Below, in pieces: positions 1 through 7,543 of a stretch of DNA of 33,134 nucleotides. Every line of letters begins with the position of its first letter. The first letter of the stretch is position 1. The position numbers were made by a program, and so were the translations under genes. Location: assembly GCF_900143265.1 (NCBI RefSeq), contig NZ_FRDJ01000015.1, forward strand, positions 1 through 33,134, written 5' to 3'. This stretch comes from Fervidobacterium gondwanense DSM 13020. Lineage in GTDB: Bacteria; Thermotogota; Thermotogae; Thermotogales; Fervidobacteriaceae. The notes beneath the pieces were generated by a model, which saw only the letters and a program-made list of their open reading frames with translations, made no database searches and was not told the DNA's origin.

Positions 1-156
1 CAGGATACGAGAATAAGCAAACTCACCATACCTCAAATAGGACGAAGGAATGTGAGAGTGTGGAACAAACCAGGTGGGCATAAGAGGGTTAGTTTGAGGG
101 AAAATGGTGGGGAAGTAGTTAAAAAAAATAATCTAAGAAGGAATAAAGCGACATAA
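1..156 (+). pseudogene. C-terminal tail of a probable transposase (TnpB-like?), cut by window edge
   Basis: Frame 1 is open from the first base to a TAA at 154-156, giving 51 residues rich in Arg, Lys, Gly and Asn and ending in NLRRNKAT. The text includes GRRNVRVWNKPGG and GHKRVSLRENGGE. This basic, low-structure tail resembles the C-termini that follow the RuvC core in IS200/IS605-type TnpB proteins, but no catalytic residue lies inside the window, so the assignment is tentative. The gene points toward a sugar-kinase gene that is broken about 130 bases further on, which fits an inserted mobile element. It could instead be the end of an unrelated basic protein. Confidence 0.35.
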
Positions 157-159
157 AAA

Positions 160-177
160 TAATGAATTAATTCATTA
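160..177. repeat. 18-base perfect palindrome in AT-rich DNA
   Basis: TAATGAATTAATTCATTA is fully self-complementary and lies a few bases after the stop of the transposase-like tail. It could be the subterminal hairpin of an inserted element, or chance in AT-rich sequence. Confidence 0.4.
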
Positions 178-552
178 AAGATAAAAAATTAAAATTATTA
201 AGATTTTAGATAAACTCTTTTGGAAAAGAAAGGGAAGTAAGAATTTTTTGAAAAAATAAGAAAAAACGTATTTCAGGAGGCTAATCAAAAATATTTCTTT
301 GAAGAGGGGAGAAACGCCGTAATCTCTGAGTTTTGATAACACGAAATCTCCGAATTCGTCATCGCCGATAGCACTACATAAACTTGTTTGAATGCCAAGC
401 CTCTTCAGAGCAACAGAAACATTAGCAGCCTTCCCGCCGAGTGAGAAGGCTGTACTATTTGACACGTGATTACTATTTATATTTATTTCATCAACAGAGT
501 AGAATATATCAACATTAACCTTACCTACGCAGCTAACAGTTAAGGGGCTCAT
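175..552 (-). pseudogene. PfkB-family sugar kinase, N-terminal fragment truncated by insertion
   Basis: The first ~87 residues are a good N-terminus of a ribokinase/PfkB-family kinase, which phosphorylates sugars or nucleosides with ATP. The visible signs are SCVGKVNVDIFYSVDEI, the substrate-site signature SLGGKAANVSVALKRLG and the IGDDEFGDFV stretch. Intact members are about 300 residues; this frame stops at 125. The last ~38 residues (LISLLKYVFSYFF and onward) are hydrophobic and Phe/Leu-rich, as expected from reading into foreign AT-rich DNA, so the break is near 290-300. The ATP-binding and catalytic C-terminal part (DTxGAGD) is missing. The ATG at 550-552 overlaps the stop of the upstream TPR gene (ATGA), so the two were translationally coupled. 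The fragment is unlikely to be active. Confidence 0.75.
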
Positions 553-1298
553 TTCAGCTTTTCCAACTCTTTCGTCGCATCTTTTAGAGCTTCTTCGTGC
601 GTCTTAACAAGCCATGGATGTGGTTGCATTGAGACAACTTTTTGGAACATTTCTTTCGCTTTCGTCTTGTCGCCTGTTTTTAAGTATAGATAACCAAGTT
701 CGAGGTATATATTTGAGTAATTTGGCGTTAGCTTCAACGCTGCGTTCAACAATTCTTCGGACTTCTTGTAGTTATACAGTGGCCATGGAACGTCTCTGTA
801 TCTCATACCAGAAGCTATGTATGCAAATGTTTTGTAGAGCTTCTGCTCCTCATCATTCTCATTCAAAAGTTTAATCGCATTGTCTATGAATCTGTCGAAA
901 TCTCCGAGCATGAAAAGACTTTGAATGATGCCTTTGTACTGTGCAAGCCTTCCAATAGAGGCGCCGGCTATATATGATGCACGACCGTTTTTTGAATCAA
1001 TCTTCAAAGCCATTTCGGCATAAGCTCTGGCTTTTTCATATGTCTTTTCTTTTTGCTTTTCGTCAACTCCCCAAAGGCCGTATTCAAGATACGCATCCGC
1101 AAGGATTGTCAGAAGTCTTGAATCTTTGTCGTATCCGGACGTACCTTCGATGGTCTTAATGACCGAAAGAATCTTTTCCCCATCTCTGTCTCTTCTTCCT
1201 TCGTAGAACAGCTTGTTCAACTGCTCAGAATCAGCGGCAAAAATCAGCGTAGAAACCAGTATCAAAAACGAAAAAAGTAAAAGAAAACGCTTTCTCAT
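549..1298 (-). CDS. exported TPR-repeat protein
   Basis: A 249-residue protein with a clear signal peptide: MRKRF, a hydrophobic run to about residue 19, then a cut expected after FAA near residue 21-22. The rest is helical and ends in a good tetratricopeptide unit (NYSNIYLELGYLYLKTGDKTKAKEMFQKVV, about residues 192-221, quoted in part). Earlier helices such as YEKARAYAEMALKIDSKNGRASYIAGASIG look like further TPRs. TPR proteins are protein-binding scaffolds; the partner is unknown. The ATG at 1296-1298 follows AAGGAGGGG at a normal distance. It is first in a two-gene unit with the truncated kinase and diverges from fmt. Periplasmic location is inferred from the signal peptide. Confidence 0.8.
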   Translation of the reverse strand: MRKRFLLLFSFLILVSTLIFAADSEQLNKLFYEGRRDRDGEKILSVIKTIEGTSGYDKDSRLLTILADAYLEYGLWGVDEKQKEKTYEKARAYAEMALKIDSKNGRASYIAGASIGRLAQYKGIIQSLFMLGDFDRFIDNAIKLLNENDEEQKLYKTFAYIASGMRYRDVPWPLYNYKKSEELLNAALKLTPNYSNIYLELGYLYLKTGDKTKAKEMFQKVVSMQPHPWLVKTHEEALKDATKELEKLK

Positions 1299-1332
1299 GT
1301 CCTACCCCTCCTTGGAAAGATTTGGTACAATT

Positions 1333-1341
1333 ATTCTACCA
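1333..1341 (-). promoter_or_regulatory. extended -10 promoter element for the TPR gene
   Basis: Read on the minus strand this is TGGTAGAAT, an extended -10 (TGn plus TAGAAT), 35 bases before the ATG at 1298. No good -35 is visible. It overlaps the fmt promoter region on the other strand. Confidence 0.45.
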
Positions 1342-1345
1342 TAGA

Positions 1346-1354
1346 TGTTATAAT
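1346..1354 (+). promoter_or_regulatory. extended -10 promoter element for fmt
   Basis: TGTTATAAT has a perfect TATAAT with an upstream TG, 45 bases before the fmt start. The -35 is weak (TTGGTA at 1322-1327 is 21 bases away), so the extended -10 probably carries the promoter. The two divergent promoters are almost back to back. Confidence 0.5.
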
Positions 1355-1399
1355 TTTCTTCCAGGATGAGTACTGTCAGAAATCAAAGGAGGTAAAACG

Positions 1400-2380
1400 A
1401 TGGACAGTTCAAAAAACGGCAAGGATTTACGAATCCTGTTCCTCGGAACACCGGAATTTGCGGCGATTCATCTCGAATTCCTTTTAAAAAATGGGTACAA
1501 CGTTGTCGCGGTCATATCCCAGGCTGACAAACCAAGAGGCAGGGGGCAGAAGCTACTTCCCACACCTGTTAAAGAAATTGCCCTGAAATACAACCTACCC
1601 GTATTCCAGCCGAAGAACTTAACAAAAGAAGGCATGGAGATAATCGAGCAGTTCAAACCGGACATCGGCATCGTCGTTGCTTACGGCAGGCTTTTGAAAA
1701 AGCCGTTTTTAGATGCTATACCATTTTACAACATCCACACCTCACTTCTTCCAAAATACCGTGGCGCAGCGCCTATGCAGAGGTGCTTGGAGAACGGGGA
1801 AAATGTGACTGGCGTTACGATATTCAAAATCTCAGAAGGCATGGACGACGGCGACATAGCGCTCCAAAGTGCTTTTGAAGTTGGGGAATGCGAAACCCTC
1901 GGAGAACTTTACGAAAAGATGACGATTTATGGGACAAAGCTTCTTGATGAGTTTTTGAAAAACTATCCTGTACCGCTAACGCCTCAAGACCACTCTCAGG
2001 CAACTTATGCATCGAAGATAGAAAAGGAAGATTTATACGTAGATTTCTCAAAGAGCGCAGAACAGGTGAGGAACAAAATCAGGTCATATGACCCGGTGCC
2101 TGGTGCGAAGGCAGTAATAAATGGTGTAGAAGTCAAATTGTACGGTGCGTGCGGGACAGAAAAAGATATAAAGACAGCAGAAATAGGGGAGATAATAAAT
2201 ATATCGAAAGAACTTGGTGGGTTGATAAAATGTGGAGAAAACGCCTTGTGGGTGAAATGCATTCAATTTCCAGGCAAGTCAAGAATCACGTTTGCTGATG
2301 CGAGAAATGGGGGTATGATTAAGGAAGGAATGTTGTTTCAAAGAACTGTGAAATTTGCTAAAGATGGCACGAGAGAGTAA
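1400..2380 (+). CDS. fmt: methionyl-tRNA formyltransferase
   Basis: Transfers the formyl group of 10-formyl-tetrahydrofolate to Met-tRNA(fMet) for translation initiation; cytoplasmic. The N-terminal Rossmann-like domain begins RILFLGTPEFAAIHLE. It carries the family signature NIHTSLLPKYRGAAPMQ near residues 111-127, with the conserved Asn and His of formyltransferases, and the GVTIFKISEGMDDGDI stretch typical of Fmt. The C-terminal part (about 205-315) fits the oligonucleotide-binding-like domain that holds the tRNA acceptor stem. At 326 residues it is slightly longer than the usual ~315. The ATG follows AAAGGAGG at ideal spacing. The peptide deformylase gene def, often next to fmt, is not in the window. 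Confidence 0.97.
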   Translation: MDSSKNGKDLRILFLGTPEFAAIHLEFLLKNGYNVVAVISQADKPRGRGQKLLPTPVKEIALKYNLPVFQPKNLTKEGMEIIEQFKPDIGIVVAYGRLLKKPFLDAIPFYNIHTSLLPKYRGAAPMQRCLENGENVTGVTIFKISEGMDDGDIALQSAFEVGECETLGELYEKMTIYGTKLLDEFLKNYPVPLTPQDHSQATYASKIEKEDLYVDFSKSAEQVRNKIRSYDPVPGAKAVINGVEVKLYGACGTEKDIKTAEIGEIINISKELGGLIKCGENALWVKCIQFPGKSRITFADARNGGMIKEGMLFQRTVKFAKDGTRE

Positions 2381-2439
2381 CTTTATGTTGGATTTTGGAT
2401 GAAAATAACGTACGTTTAAAGATATATACCTTTATACTC

Positions 2440-2469
2440 TTGACTATGAAAAGAAAAATCTGGTATAAT
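2440..2469 (+). promoter_or_regulatory. strong promoter of the lipoprotein-protease unit
   Basis: TTGACT at 2440-2445, an 18-base spacer, and TGGTATAAT at 2461-2469 form a near-consensus sigma-70-type promoter with an extended -10. It lies 60 bases before the GTG start of the lipoprotein gene. Confidence 0.8.
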
Positions 2470-2528
2470 TTTTTGATGTAAATGTGACATGGGGGGCAAT
2501 CCACATCTCACATAGAGGGGGGATTAAA

Positions 2529-4757
2529 GTGAAGAAGGCAGTATTTTTAACCACGTTCGTTGTGCTTTTGCTCATACTCACGCTCAGTGGGTGTGATACG
2601 GTAGCAAACCTTTTCAACAAGCCACCTGTTTGGAGTTCCATCCCGGATCAGATCGTCCTTAAGGGTCAGAGTGTTACAGTGGATCTGAAACAGTACGTCA
2701 GCGACCCTGATAACAACCTCGACCAAATCGTTTTGAAGACAACGGGTAAAGGTTCCATCTCGAACGGCGTTTATACGTGGACACCAACAGAAGTTGGTAC
2801 ATATGAGATTGAAGTTGAAGCTGTAGACAAGGCTGGAGCGAAGGCTTCAAAAGTATTTAAGGTTATTGTCCAACCATCAGGGCCTGTTTGGAGTTCCATC
2901 CCGGATCAGACCATTCTTAAGGGACAGACGGTTACAGTGGATTTGAAAGAGTACGTCAGCGATCCAGATAACAATATCGAACAAATAGTTTTAAAGACAA
3001 CAGGAAAAGGTTCCATATCGAATGGTGTTTACACGTGGACGCCGACAGAAGCTGGGGAGTACGACATAGAAGTTGAGGCTATAGACGAAGCGGGTGACAA
3101 GGCTTCAATAGTCTTTAAAGTCATAGTTCAAGAGTCTGGAACACTTGTGGTGAACATTTCCCAATACAACTCCGGTCCAGTTGTAGAAGGTGCAAGAGTT
3201 GAAGTCAAAGACAGCGCAGGCAATCTCAGGGGCGTTGGATACAGTGACAGCAAAGGTATTGCCAGAGTGCTATTCAGGGCAGATGAAGAAAAGGAATATC
3301 TCAACGTATTTATATCAAAAGAAGGCCACGCCAGAACATCGATACTTGGAATGAGACTCTTAAGAGATCAGGAAGTCGAACTCACGACCACGCTTAGAAA
3401 AGCAACAGCAGCGCAAACAGCAACAGAGATTCCTATTGAGGTCGACGTTAAGCTTTACACAGACGCTACAAAAGCAGTTGAGATTGATCCAGCGACAGAC
3501 ATAACACTGAACAGCATTTACGTGAGTGTTGTTGCCACACCGGTTGAATTTGGTGGTGGAATAAATATTATCTACGCAAAAGTCGGCGGTGTTCCTGGAA
3601 CAAGTTACTTTACAGCGCCAAGGTTGTATGTAGGGGTTTGGAACGAACTGGAAGGTTCATTGTCAGTATTAGAATTCGAAGGTGAAGTGCCTTTGATAGT
3701 TGATGTGTACGACCACAACGATAATAAGGTTGAGAAGATAATCTGGCTCAACATAGTGAGAACACCGGCAAGTAACGTTACACCTTACGTGGTACAGAGA
3801 AACACGACAGCTTATGCAACACAGTATGACCTTTACGCGTACACGAGAAGACAAGCAGTTCAATTCTATTCTGGACCAAAAGTCCCAGAGAATGTTAAGG
3901 GAATAGACGCATCGGGCAATGCATTTGAACTAGCAGGCGCACCAGATGACGATTCAAACCTCTGGATTGAAATCAGATGGAGGAGATGGTTCTCAACTTC
4001 TGGAGCTACAAAACCGAAAGCATACAGGGTTTACAGATCATTCGATGGCAAAAGCTGGACGCCGATAGCTACACTTCCAGAAACGTACTATTACTACAGA
4101 GACACCTCACCACTTCTTGAAGTTGGAAAGAAGACATGGTATGCAGTCTCGTCCGTTTACGATGGATTCGAATCAGATAAAACAGTTATTGGTCATATAA
4201 CGCCGTTGCCACTTCTTAACATAGAAGTAGTGTCACCGACGAATGGCTCAACGAATGTTCCAAGGGATACAGTCTTCAAATGGAGATTCACAGGTTTAGA
4301 AGCATACGTACCCACTGATGATGAATTATCAACAACATCACTAACGTATACATATAGTATCTGGCTATACGATTACATCCAAAACGATGTGGCTTGGTAT
4401 AGCTTGGGTTTAAAACCAAGTTCATTCTATCGATTCACAGCACCTGATCAAGAAGTTACGATTAAATTTAGTGATTATTATATAGTCAATAGAAATAATT
4501 CTGCACCATACTGGGTAGATTATGCATTACAAGATGCTTACGCATACGACAAGCTCCAGGCGAACAAGACCTACAACTGGACACTCAGACATGCATGGGC
4601 ACAGAAGATTTACAATGGTTTGAGCTTGACGGATTCTAACCTGAAGTTTAAGACGATAGCCTATGCTATCCACGCGGATGACACAGGTGTGATCCTTGGT
4701 CCTAGTTTTGTTGTAAAACCGTCCGTGTTCTACACATTCACAACTGGAACGAATTGA
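2529..4757 (+). CDS. modular surface lipoprotein with tandem Ig-like and FnIII-like domains
   Basis: The likely start is GTG at 2529, preceded by an AGAGGGGGG ribosome site, giving 742 residues. The N-terminus MKKAVFLTTF with lipobox LSGC (residues 19-22) marks a lipoprotein anchored at Cys22. Two almost identical 86-residue Ig/cadherin-like units follow (about 33-118 and 119-204), each beginning PVWSSIPDQ and containing SDPDNN and GSISNGVYTWTPTE. Next come a carboxypeptidase-regulatory-like sandwich (about 205-290), a region I do not recognise, an FnIII-like domain with KAYRVYRSFDGKSWTPIA (about 450-555), and a further sandwich starting SPTNGSTNVPRDTVFKW. No catalytic motif is visible, so a binding or scaffolding role outside the cell is inferred. 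It precedes the subtilase by 14 bases, in one transcription unit. Confidence 0.85.
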   Translation: MKKAVFLTTFVVLLLILTLSGCDTVANLFNKPPVWSSIPDQIVLKGQSVTVDLKQYVSDPDNNLDQIVLKTTGKGSISNGVYTWTPTEVGTYEIEVEAVDKAGAKASKVFKVIVQPSGPVWSSIPDQTILKGQTVTVDLKEYVSDPDNNIEQIVLKTTGKGSISNGVYTWTPTEAGEYDIEVEAIDEAGDKASIVFKVIVQESGTLVVNISQYNSGPVVEGARVEVKDSAGNLRGVGYSDSKGIARVLFRADEEKEYLNVFISKEGHARTSILGMRLLRDQEVELTTTLRKATAAQTATEIPIEVDVKLYTDATKAVEIDPATDITLNSIYVSVVATPVEFGGGINIIYAKVGGVPGTSYFTAPRLYVGVWNELEGSLSVLEFEGEVPLIVDVYDHNDNKVEKIIWLNIVRTPASNVTPYVVQRNTTAYATQYDLYAYTRRQAVQFYSGPKVPENVKGIDASGNAFELAGAPDDDSNLWIEIRWRRWFSTSGATKPKAYRVYRSFDGKSWTPIATLPETYYYYRDTSPLLEVGKKTWYAVSSVYDGFESDKTVIGHITPLPLLNIEVVSPTNGSTNVPRDTVFKWRFTGLEAYVPTDDELSTTSLTYTYSIWLYDYIQNDVAWYSLGLKPSSFYRFTAPDQEVTIKFSDYYIVNRNNSAPYWVDYALQDAYAYDKLQANKTYNWTLRHAWAQKIYNGLSLTDSNLKFKTIAYAIHADDTGVILGPSFVVKPSVFYTFTTGTN
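2625..3140 (+). repeat. two tandem 258-base repeats coding Ig-like units
   Basis: The DNA beginning CCTGTTTGGAGTTCC at 2625 recurs at 2883, exactly 258 bases (86 codons) later, with high identity through the unit. This suggests a fairly recent in-frame domain duplication or conversion. Confidence 0.9.
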
Positions 4758-4771
4758 GAAGGGGGGGATAG

Positions 4772-6859
4772 ATGATGAGAAGACTGAGCAGTGTATTGTT
4801 GGTTGTTGCTTTAACGGTTGTTTTGCTCTTCGTTTTTGCATGTACGCCGCAGGTTAAGAATGGTTCAAACGTTGATAATAAACCAGCTGTAAATAAACCG
4901 ATAAGCAAAGTAACGAATCAGCCAGTTCTCTTTGGCGAGCTCATTCCTGGCGAGTACTTCGAAGGAAAAGTGCTTGTTGGCTACGAAAACAGAGATGCAG
5001 CGCTCGAAGTAGTTAAGCTTTTGAATGGTAAGATAGTTGTAGACCTTCCACAGATTAAGATGATATCGGTAAAATTCAACGGTAAAGTCGCAGATGCGTA
5101 TGCGAAGATTAAGGAAGCGAATATCAAAGGAATCAGGTACGTCGAACCGAGCTATAAGCGAGAACTCATTGAACCACTCCCAGTTAAGGGCGATATCGAA
5201 AAAGAATCGAATTTTGAGCCAAGAGTAACAAGCGCAACAAGTCCAAGGGGCAACGAAGAGTTCAGCAATCTCCTTTGGGGCGTTGAGGCAGTTGGCGCAA
5301 CGGAGGTATGGAGCGAAGCTTCCGGTACAGATGTAATCGTTGCAGTTGTTGACAGTGGTGTCGACGGAACGCACCCTGACCTTGAAGGACAAGTAATAGA
5401 AGGTTACAGACCAGCATTTGATAAAGAACTTCCAGCTGGAACTGACTCGTCCTACGGTGGTGCGCATGGTACGCACGTTGCAGGAACGATCGCAGCGAAG
5501 AAAGACGGAAAAGGTATCGTCGGCGTAGCGCCGAATGCGAAGATAATGCCGATAGTAATATTCGATGATCCAGCACTTGTTGGCGGAAATGGATATGTCG
5601 GTGACGACTTCGTCGCAGCAGGTATCATCTGGGCTGTTGAAAATGGTGCAAAAGTCATGAACCACTCATGGGGTGGTTCTGGCTACAGCCACACTTTAAA
5701 GTACGCATTTGACTATGCTATGGACAACGGAGTTGTAATGGTTGCTTCCTCAGGTAATGATTACTCAAAAGTACAGCACAAATATCCTGGTGGTTATCCT
5801 GGTGTGATAAGGGTTGCGGCGATTGAGTACAACGGTGGACAATACAGAACAACTGGATTTTCAACAAAGGCTGATTCTGTCGTCATAGGTGGACCTGGTG
5901 TGAAGATACTCTCGACCGTTCCTCTTCCGGAAAGCCTTGGCTATGAAGGTGAAAGCGTCGTATCCGATGAAAACGAAGGTACATATGATTACTACGAAGG
6001 AACGTCAATGGCCGCACCGCATGTAACAGGTGTTGTTGTATTGCTGTTCCAAAAACATCCAAACGCAAAACCATGGCAGATAAGAAAGCTCATAGAGAGC
6101 ACAGCGAAAGATATCGACAAACCAGGCTTTGACGAATACTCAGGATATGGTTTAGTGAACGTTAAGAGAGCATTTGCAAGTACACTGCCAACATCCGGCG
6201 GTGCAACGCTCGACATAGTCGTCACAGATGCATACGAAAGCTGGCGCGTTCCTTCCGTGTTCGTTACGCTCAAGAAGAAAATTGACGGTAGGTACTTTGC
6301 ATACTACGCTAAGACGGACATCAACGGTATCGCTCACTTCCCAGCGATAGACACTGGCGAGTACGAAGTAATCATCGGTGGTCCGGATAGCTATGAAAGA
6401 TGCGAGTCACCATACGGATTCATGGCTTACTACACTGCAATGAGAATGGAAGAAGAAAGGCAGATCAACGATACAATCAACTTGACGGCTGACGCAACGA
6501 AGACGTATAAATTCACCTCAGAGTTCAAAGTTAAGTTTGGCACGCCATACACTGGTGCTTCGCTTGTAGTGAAAAACCTCTTAACAGATGAAGTTGAAGA
6601 ATTACCGTACAACACAAATGTGAAGAACCTATCGGAAAAGTCCGGATTGTTACAATTGTCAGTAAAATTGTCCGCACCTGCACCTGCTAATGCTACTCTC
6701 AACGGAACTGCTACGATAAACGGATACGATATTCCCGTGGTTGTTAACATAACAACAGGTGCGACGGAAGCGCTTGTAGTCGATTATTTAGGTGATTATT
6801 TTGGAACTATGTATTTAGTTCCTCCGATGCTTTGGTGGACAGTCTTCGGAAAGAACTAA
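4772..6859 (+). CDS. secreted subtilisin-like serine protease, fervidolysin-like
   Basis: A 695-residue subtilase (peptidase family S8). Motifs place the triad at Asp194 (VIVAVVDSGVDGTHPD), His232 (GGAHGTHVAGT) and Ser412 (EGTSMAAPHVTG), with oxyanion Asn329 (ASSGND). A hydrophobic signal runs to about residue 23, followed by Cys24 in VFAC, a possible though imperfect lipobox. Residues about 50-150 form an inhibitor-type propeptide. About 225 residues after the catalytic domain look like two beta-sandwich domains. Length and layout match fervidolysin, the keratin-degrading protease of F. pennivorans, so I infer degradation of extracellular protein. Two ATGs (4772 and 4775) follow a GGGGGGG ribosome site; either may be used. 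It is co-transcribed with the upstream lipoprotein and ends at a strong terminator. Confidence 0.95.
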   Translation: MMRRLSSVLLVVALTVVLLFVFACTPQVKNGSNVDNKPAVNKPISKVTNQPVLFGELIPGEYFEGKVLVGYENRDAALEVVKLLNGKIVVDLPQIKMISVKFNGKVADAYAKIKEANIKGIRYVEPSYKRELIEPLPVKGDIEKESNFEPRVTSATSPRGNEEFSNLLWGVEAVGATEVWSEASGTDVIVAVVDSGVDGTHPDLEGQVIEGYRPAFDKELPAGTDSSYGGAHGTHVAGTIAAKKDGKGIVGVAPNAKIMPIVIFDDPALVGGNGYVGDDFVAAGIIWAVENGAKVMNHSWGGSGYSHTLKYAFDYAMDNGVVMVASSGNDYSKVQHKYPGGYPGVIRVAAIEYNGGQYRTTGFSTKADSVVIGGPGVKILSTVPLPESLGYEGESVVSDENEGTYDYYEGTSMAAPHVTGVVVLLFQKHPNAKPWQIRKLIESTAKDIDKPGFDEYSGYGLVNVKRAFASTLPTSGGATLDIVVTDAYESWRVPSVFVTLKKKIDGRYFAYYAKTDINGIAHFPAIDTGEYEVIIGGPDSYERCESPYGFMAYYTAMRMEEERQINDTINLTADATKTYKFTSEFKVKFGTPYTGASLVVKNLLTDEVEELPYNTNVKNLSEKSGLLQLSVKLSAPAPANATLNGTATINGYDIPVVVNITTGATEALVVDYLGDYFGTMYLVPPMLWWTVFGKN

Positions 6860-6879
6860 TAGCTAACATACGAAATTTC

Positions 6880-6912
6880 AACCCCGCGTCTGTTATAGAC
6901 GCGGGGTTTTTT
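6880..6912 (+). terminator. rho-independent terminator after the protease gene
   Basis: A perfect 11-base-pair stem (AACCCCGCGTC with GACGCGGGGTT), a 7-base loop and a run of T lie 20 bases after the stop. Confidence 0.93.
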
Positions 6913-6916
6913 ATGT

Positions 6917-6947
6917 AAAAAACCCCCACACCAAATCGGCGTGGGGG
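6917..6947 (-). terminator. terminator of the leftward operon
   Basis: CCCCCAC (6923-6929) pairs with GTGGGGG (6941-6947). The AAAAAA just to its left is a T-run on the minus strand, so this hairpin stops leftward transcription from the 7018-17414 operon. It sits directly beside the rightward terminator. Confidence 0.8.
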
Positions 6948-7017
6948 ATAATGTTTTGTTCAATTACTCACAGGTATGGGGAGGGTGGGAACTATTTTTC
7001 ATCACTCCATTGTTTTA

Positions 7018-7392
7018 TTATTTCTTTGCGTTGTTACCTATTCTGAAATAGTTAAGGTTTTCATCGTGCTCTATTTTTTTGTACCTGTGCTCTGCTGCTT
7101 CAAACATTCTGCGGATTATCGCTTTTAAGTCGCTTTGAGAACCTATCTCTTCCACAACCTTTGCAAGTTCTCCTGTGAATTCGTATTTGAATTCCTTTTC
7201 GTCGAATTTTATCTCATCTGTGAATGACATCGGCACATCGGGATTGATTTTTCTGAGCAGTCTCAGGACATATTCGGCAAAGAATTCTTTCACGTCGCTC
7301 TTTCTTTTCGCCTCGGCAAGTTTTTCTCGGTACTCAGTCTCGAGCTCGTGCTCGTACTTGACGAAACTCAGCATCTTTTCCTTACTCTCCAT
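7018..7392 (-). CDS. small charged helical protein of unknown function
   Basis: I do not recognise this 124-residue protein. It has no signal peptide or membrane segment and is mostly charged helix (ESKEKMLSFVKYEHELETEY, AKVVEEIGSQSDLKAIIRRM), with a short strand-like middle (DEIKFDEKEFKYEF). The ATG at 7390-7392 has a GGGGGGAAGG ribosome site close upstream. It is the last gene before the leftward terminator, but a 151-base gap separates it from lgt, so it may also have its own promoter. The reading frame looks real because of the ribosome site and gene-like composition. Confidence 0.7.
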   Translation of the reverse strand: MESKEKMLSFVKYEHELETEYREKLAEAKRKSDVKEFFAEYVLRLLRKINPDVPMSFTDEIKFDEKEFKYEFTGELAKVVEEIGSQSDLKAIIRRMFEAAEHRYKKIEHDENLNYFRIGNNAKK

Positions 7393-7443
7393 ATCCTTCC
7401 CCCCTAAGAGAAAGAGTTTTGGAAATATGAAATTATTAAAAAA

Positions 7444-7494
7444 TCACCCAGTAGTAATTCTGTTTTTGCATTAATTTAGACACGCACTGGGTGA
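7444..7494. repeat. 9-base inverted repeat in the gap between lgt and the small gene
   Basis: TCACCCAGT at 7444-7452 is complementary to ACTGGGTGA at 7486-7494, with a 33-base AT-rich interval. It has no T-run beside it. It may be an RNA hairpin or an operator-like site controlling the small downstream gene; the role is unknown. Confidence 0.45.
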
Positions 7495-7543
7495 ATTTCG
7501 TTCAATGATAACTCAATATCTGCCTAACATCGCTTAAATTCAA

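Noticed and set aside
4865..5665. Long open frame of 266 codons on the minus strand inside the protease gene
   Set aside because: It lies fully antisense to the subtilase catalytic domain, has no ribosome site, and its product is Cys/Tyr/Arg-rich without any recognisable motif. It reflects the codon bias of the real gene.
7444..7494. Terminator between lgt and the small downstream gene
   Set aside because: The stem is only 9 base pairs with a 33-base loop and no T-run on either strand.
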